From the NCBI GenBank assembly GCA_003486785.1, contig DNFZ01000050.1, forward strand, positions 201-6,166: 5,966 bases of DNA, given 5' to 3'. The DNA is from Clostridiales bacterium. Lineage in GTDB: Bacteria > Bacillota > Clostridia > Christensenellales > CAG-138. A model generated the notes under the pieces. That model was not told where the DNA came from and ran no database searches. It saw only the letters and a program-made list of their open reading frames with translations. Positions 5,936 through 5,966 of this stretch are shown piece after piece. Each line of letters opens with the position of its first letter. Position 1 is the first letter of the stretch. Position numbers and translations under genes: made by a program.

Positions 5936-5966
5936 ATGAAGATCAAAATCGCCTGTGTGGGAAAAG
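5936..5966 (+). CDS. rlmH: RlmH, 23S rRNA pseudouridine-1915 N3-methyltransferase (N-terminal fragment)
   Basis: Only ten complete codons are inside the window, reading MKIKIACVGK. This matches the first beta strand and VGK turn at the start of RlmH proteins, SPOUT-class enzymes that methylate pseudouridine 1915 of 23S rRNA on assembled ribosomes. The position directly after walJ supports the call, since this gene order is widespread in Bacillota. No convincing ribosome site precedes the ATG; an AGG lies more than 20 nt upstream. With so few residues, the identification depends heavily on context. Confidence 0.75.
   Translation, partial: MKIKIACVGK

Overview
This window looks chromosomal and comes from a fairly GC-rich Gram-positive bacterium, most likely a clostridial member of the Bacillota. 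Three things point that way. There is a neighbouring pair of walJ (yycJ) and rlmH, an arrangement typical of that phylum. There is a SpoIID/LytB-family protein followed by a membrane-anchored G5 plus LytM (M23-type) protein. Both of these carry Pro-Thr-Ser linkers and Gram-positive style export signals. No finer taxonomic placement can be supported from the sequence alone.

Layout: the left two thirds read on the minus strand, in transcription order ispE (4824 to 4003), a 936-residue secreted SpoIID-like protein with five SH3b domains (3798 to 988), and a membrane-anchored G5/M23-like protein (923 leftwards, running off the window edge). The right third reads on the plus strand: walJ (5112 to 5894) and the first ten codons of rlmH (from 5936). 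The region 4825-5111 between ispE and walJ is a divergent promoter region. Each side has a TATACT extended -10 box. The walJ side has a leader of about 137 nt with a predicted stem-loop and a small upstream ORF. The 204 bp between ispE and the SpoIID-like gene hold a weak hairpin, an inverted repeat and a weak promoter candidate for the cell-wall pair.

Functional reading: ispE (isoprenoid precursors), walJ (metallo-beta-lactamase-fold nuclease) and rlmH (23S rRNA methyltransferase) are housekeeping genes. The unusual part is the two-gene cell-envelope module. It consists of a SpoIID-family peptidoglycan-acting protein whose core domain is split by a repetitive Pro-Thr-Ser insert of about 90 residues, and a LytM protein that has lost the first two zinc ligands (His to Asn, Asp to Arg). 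The order resembles the spoIID-spoIIQ pair of sporulating clostridia, but the sizes and accessory domains differ. A vegetative cell-wall role is equally possible.

No tRNA, rRNA, CRISPR array, insertion sequence or phage gene was seen.
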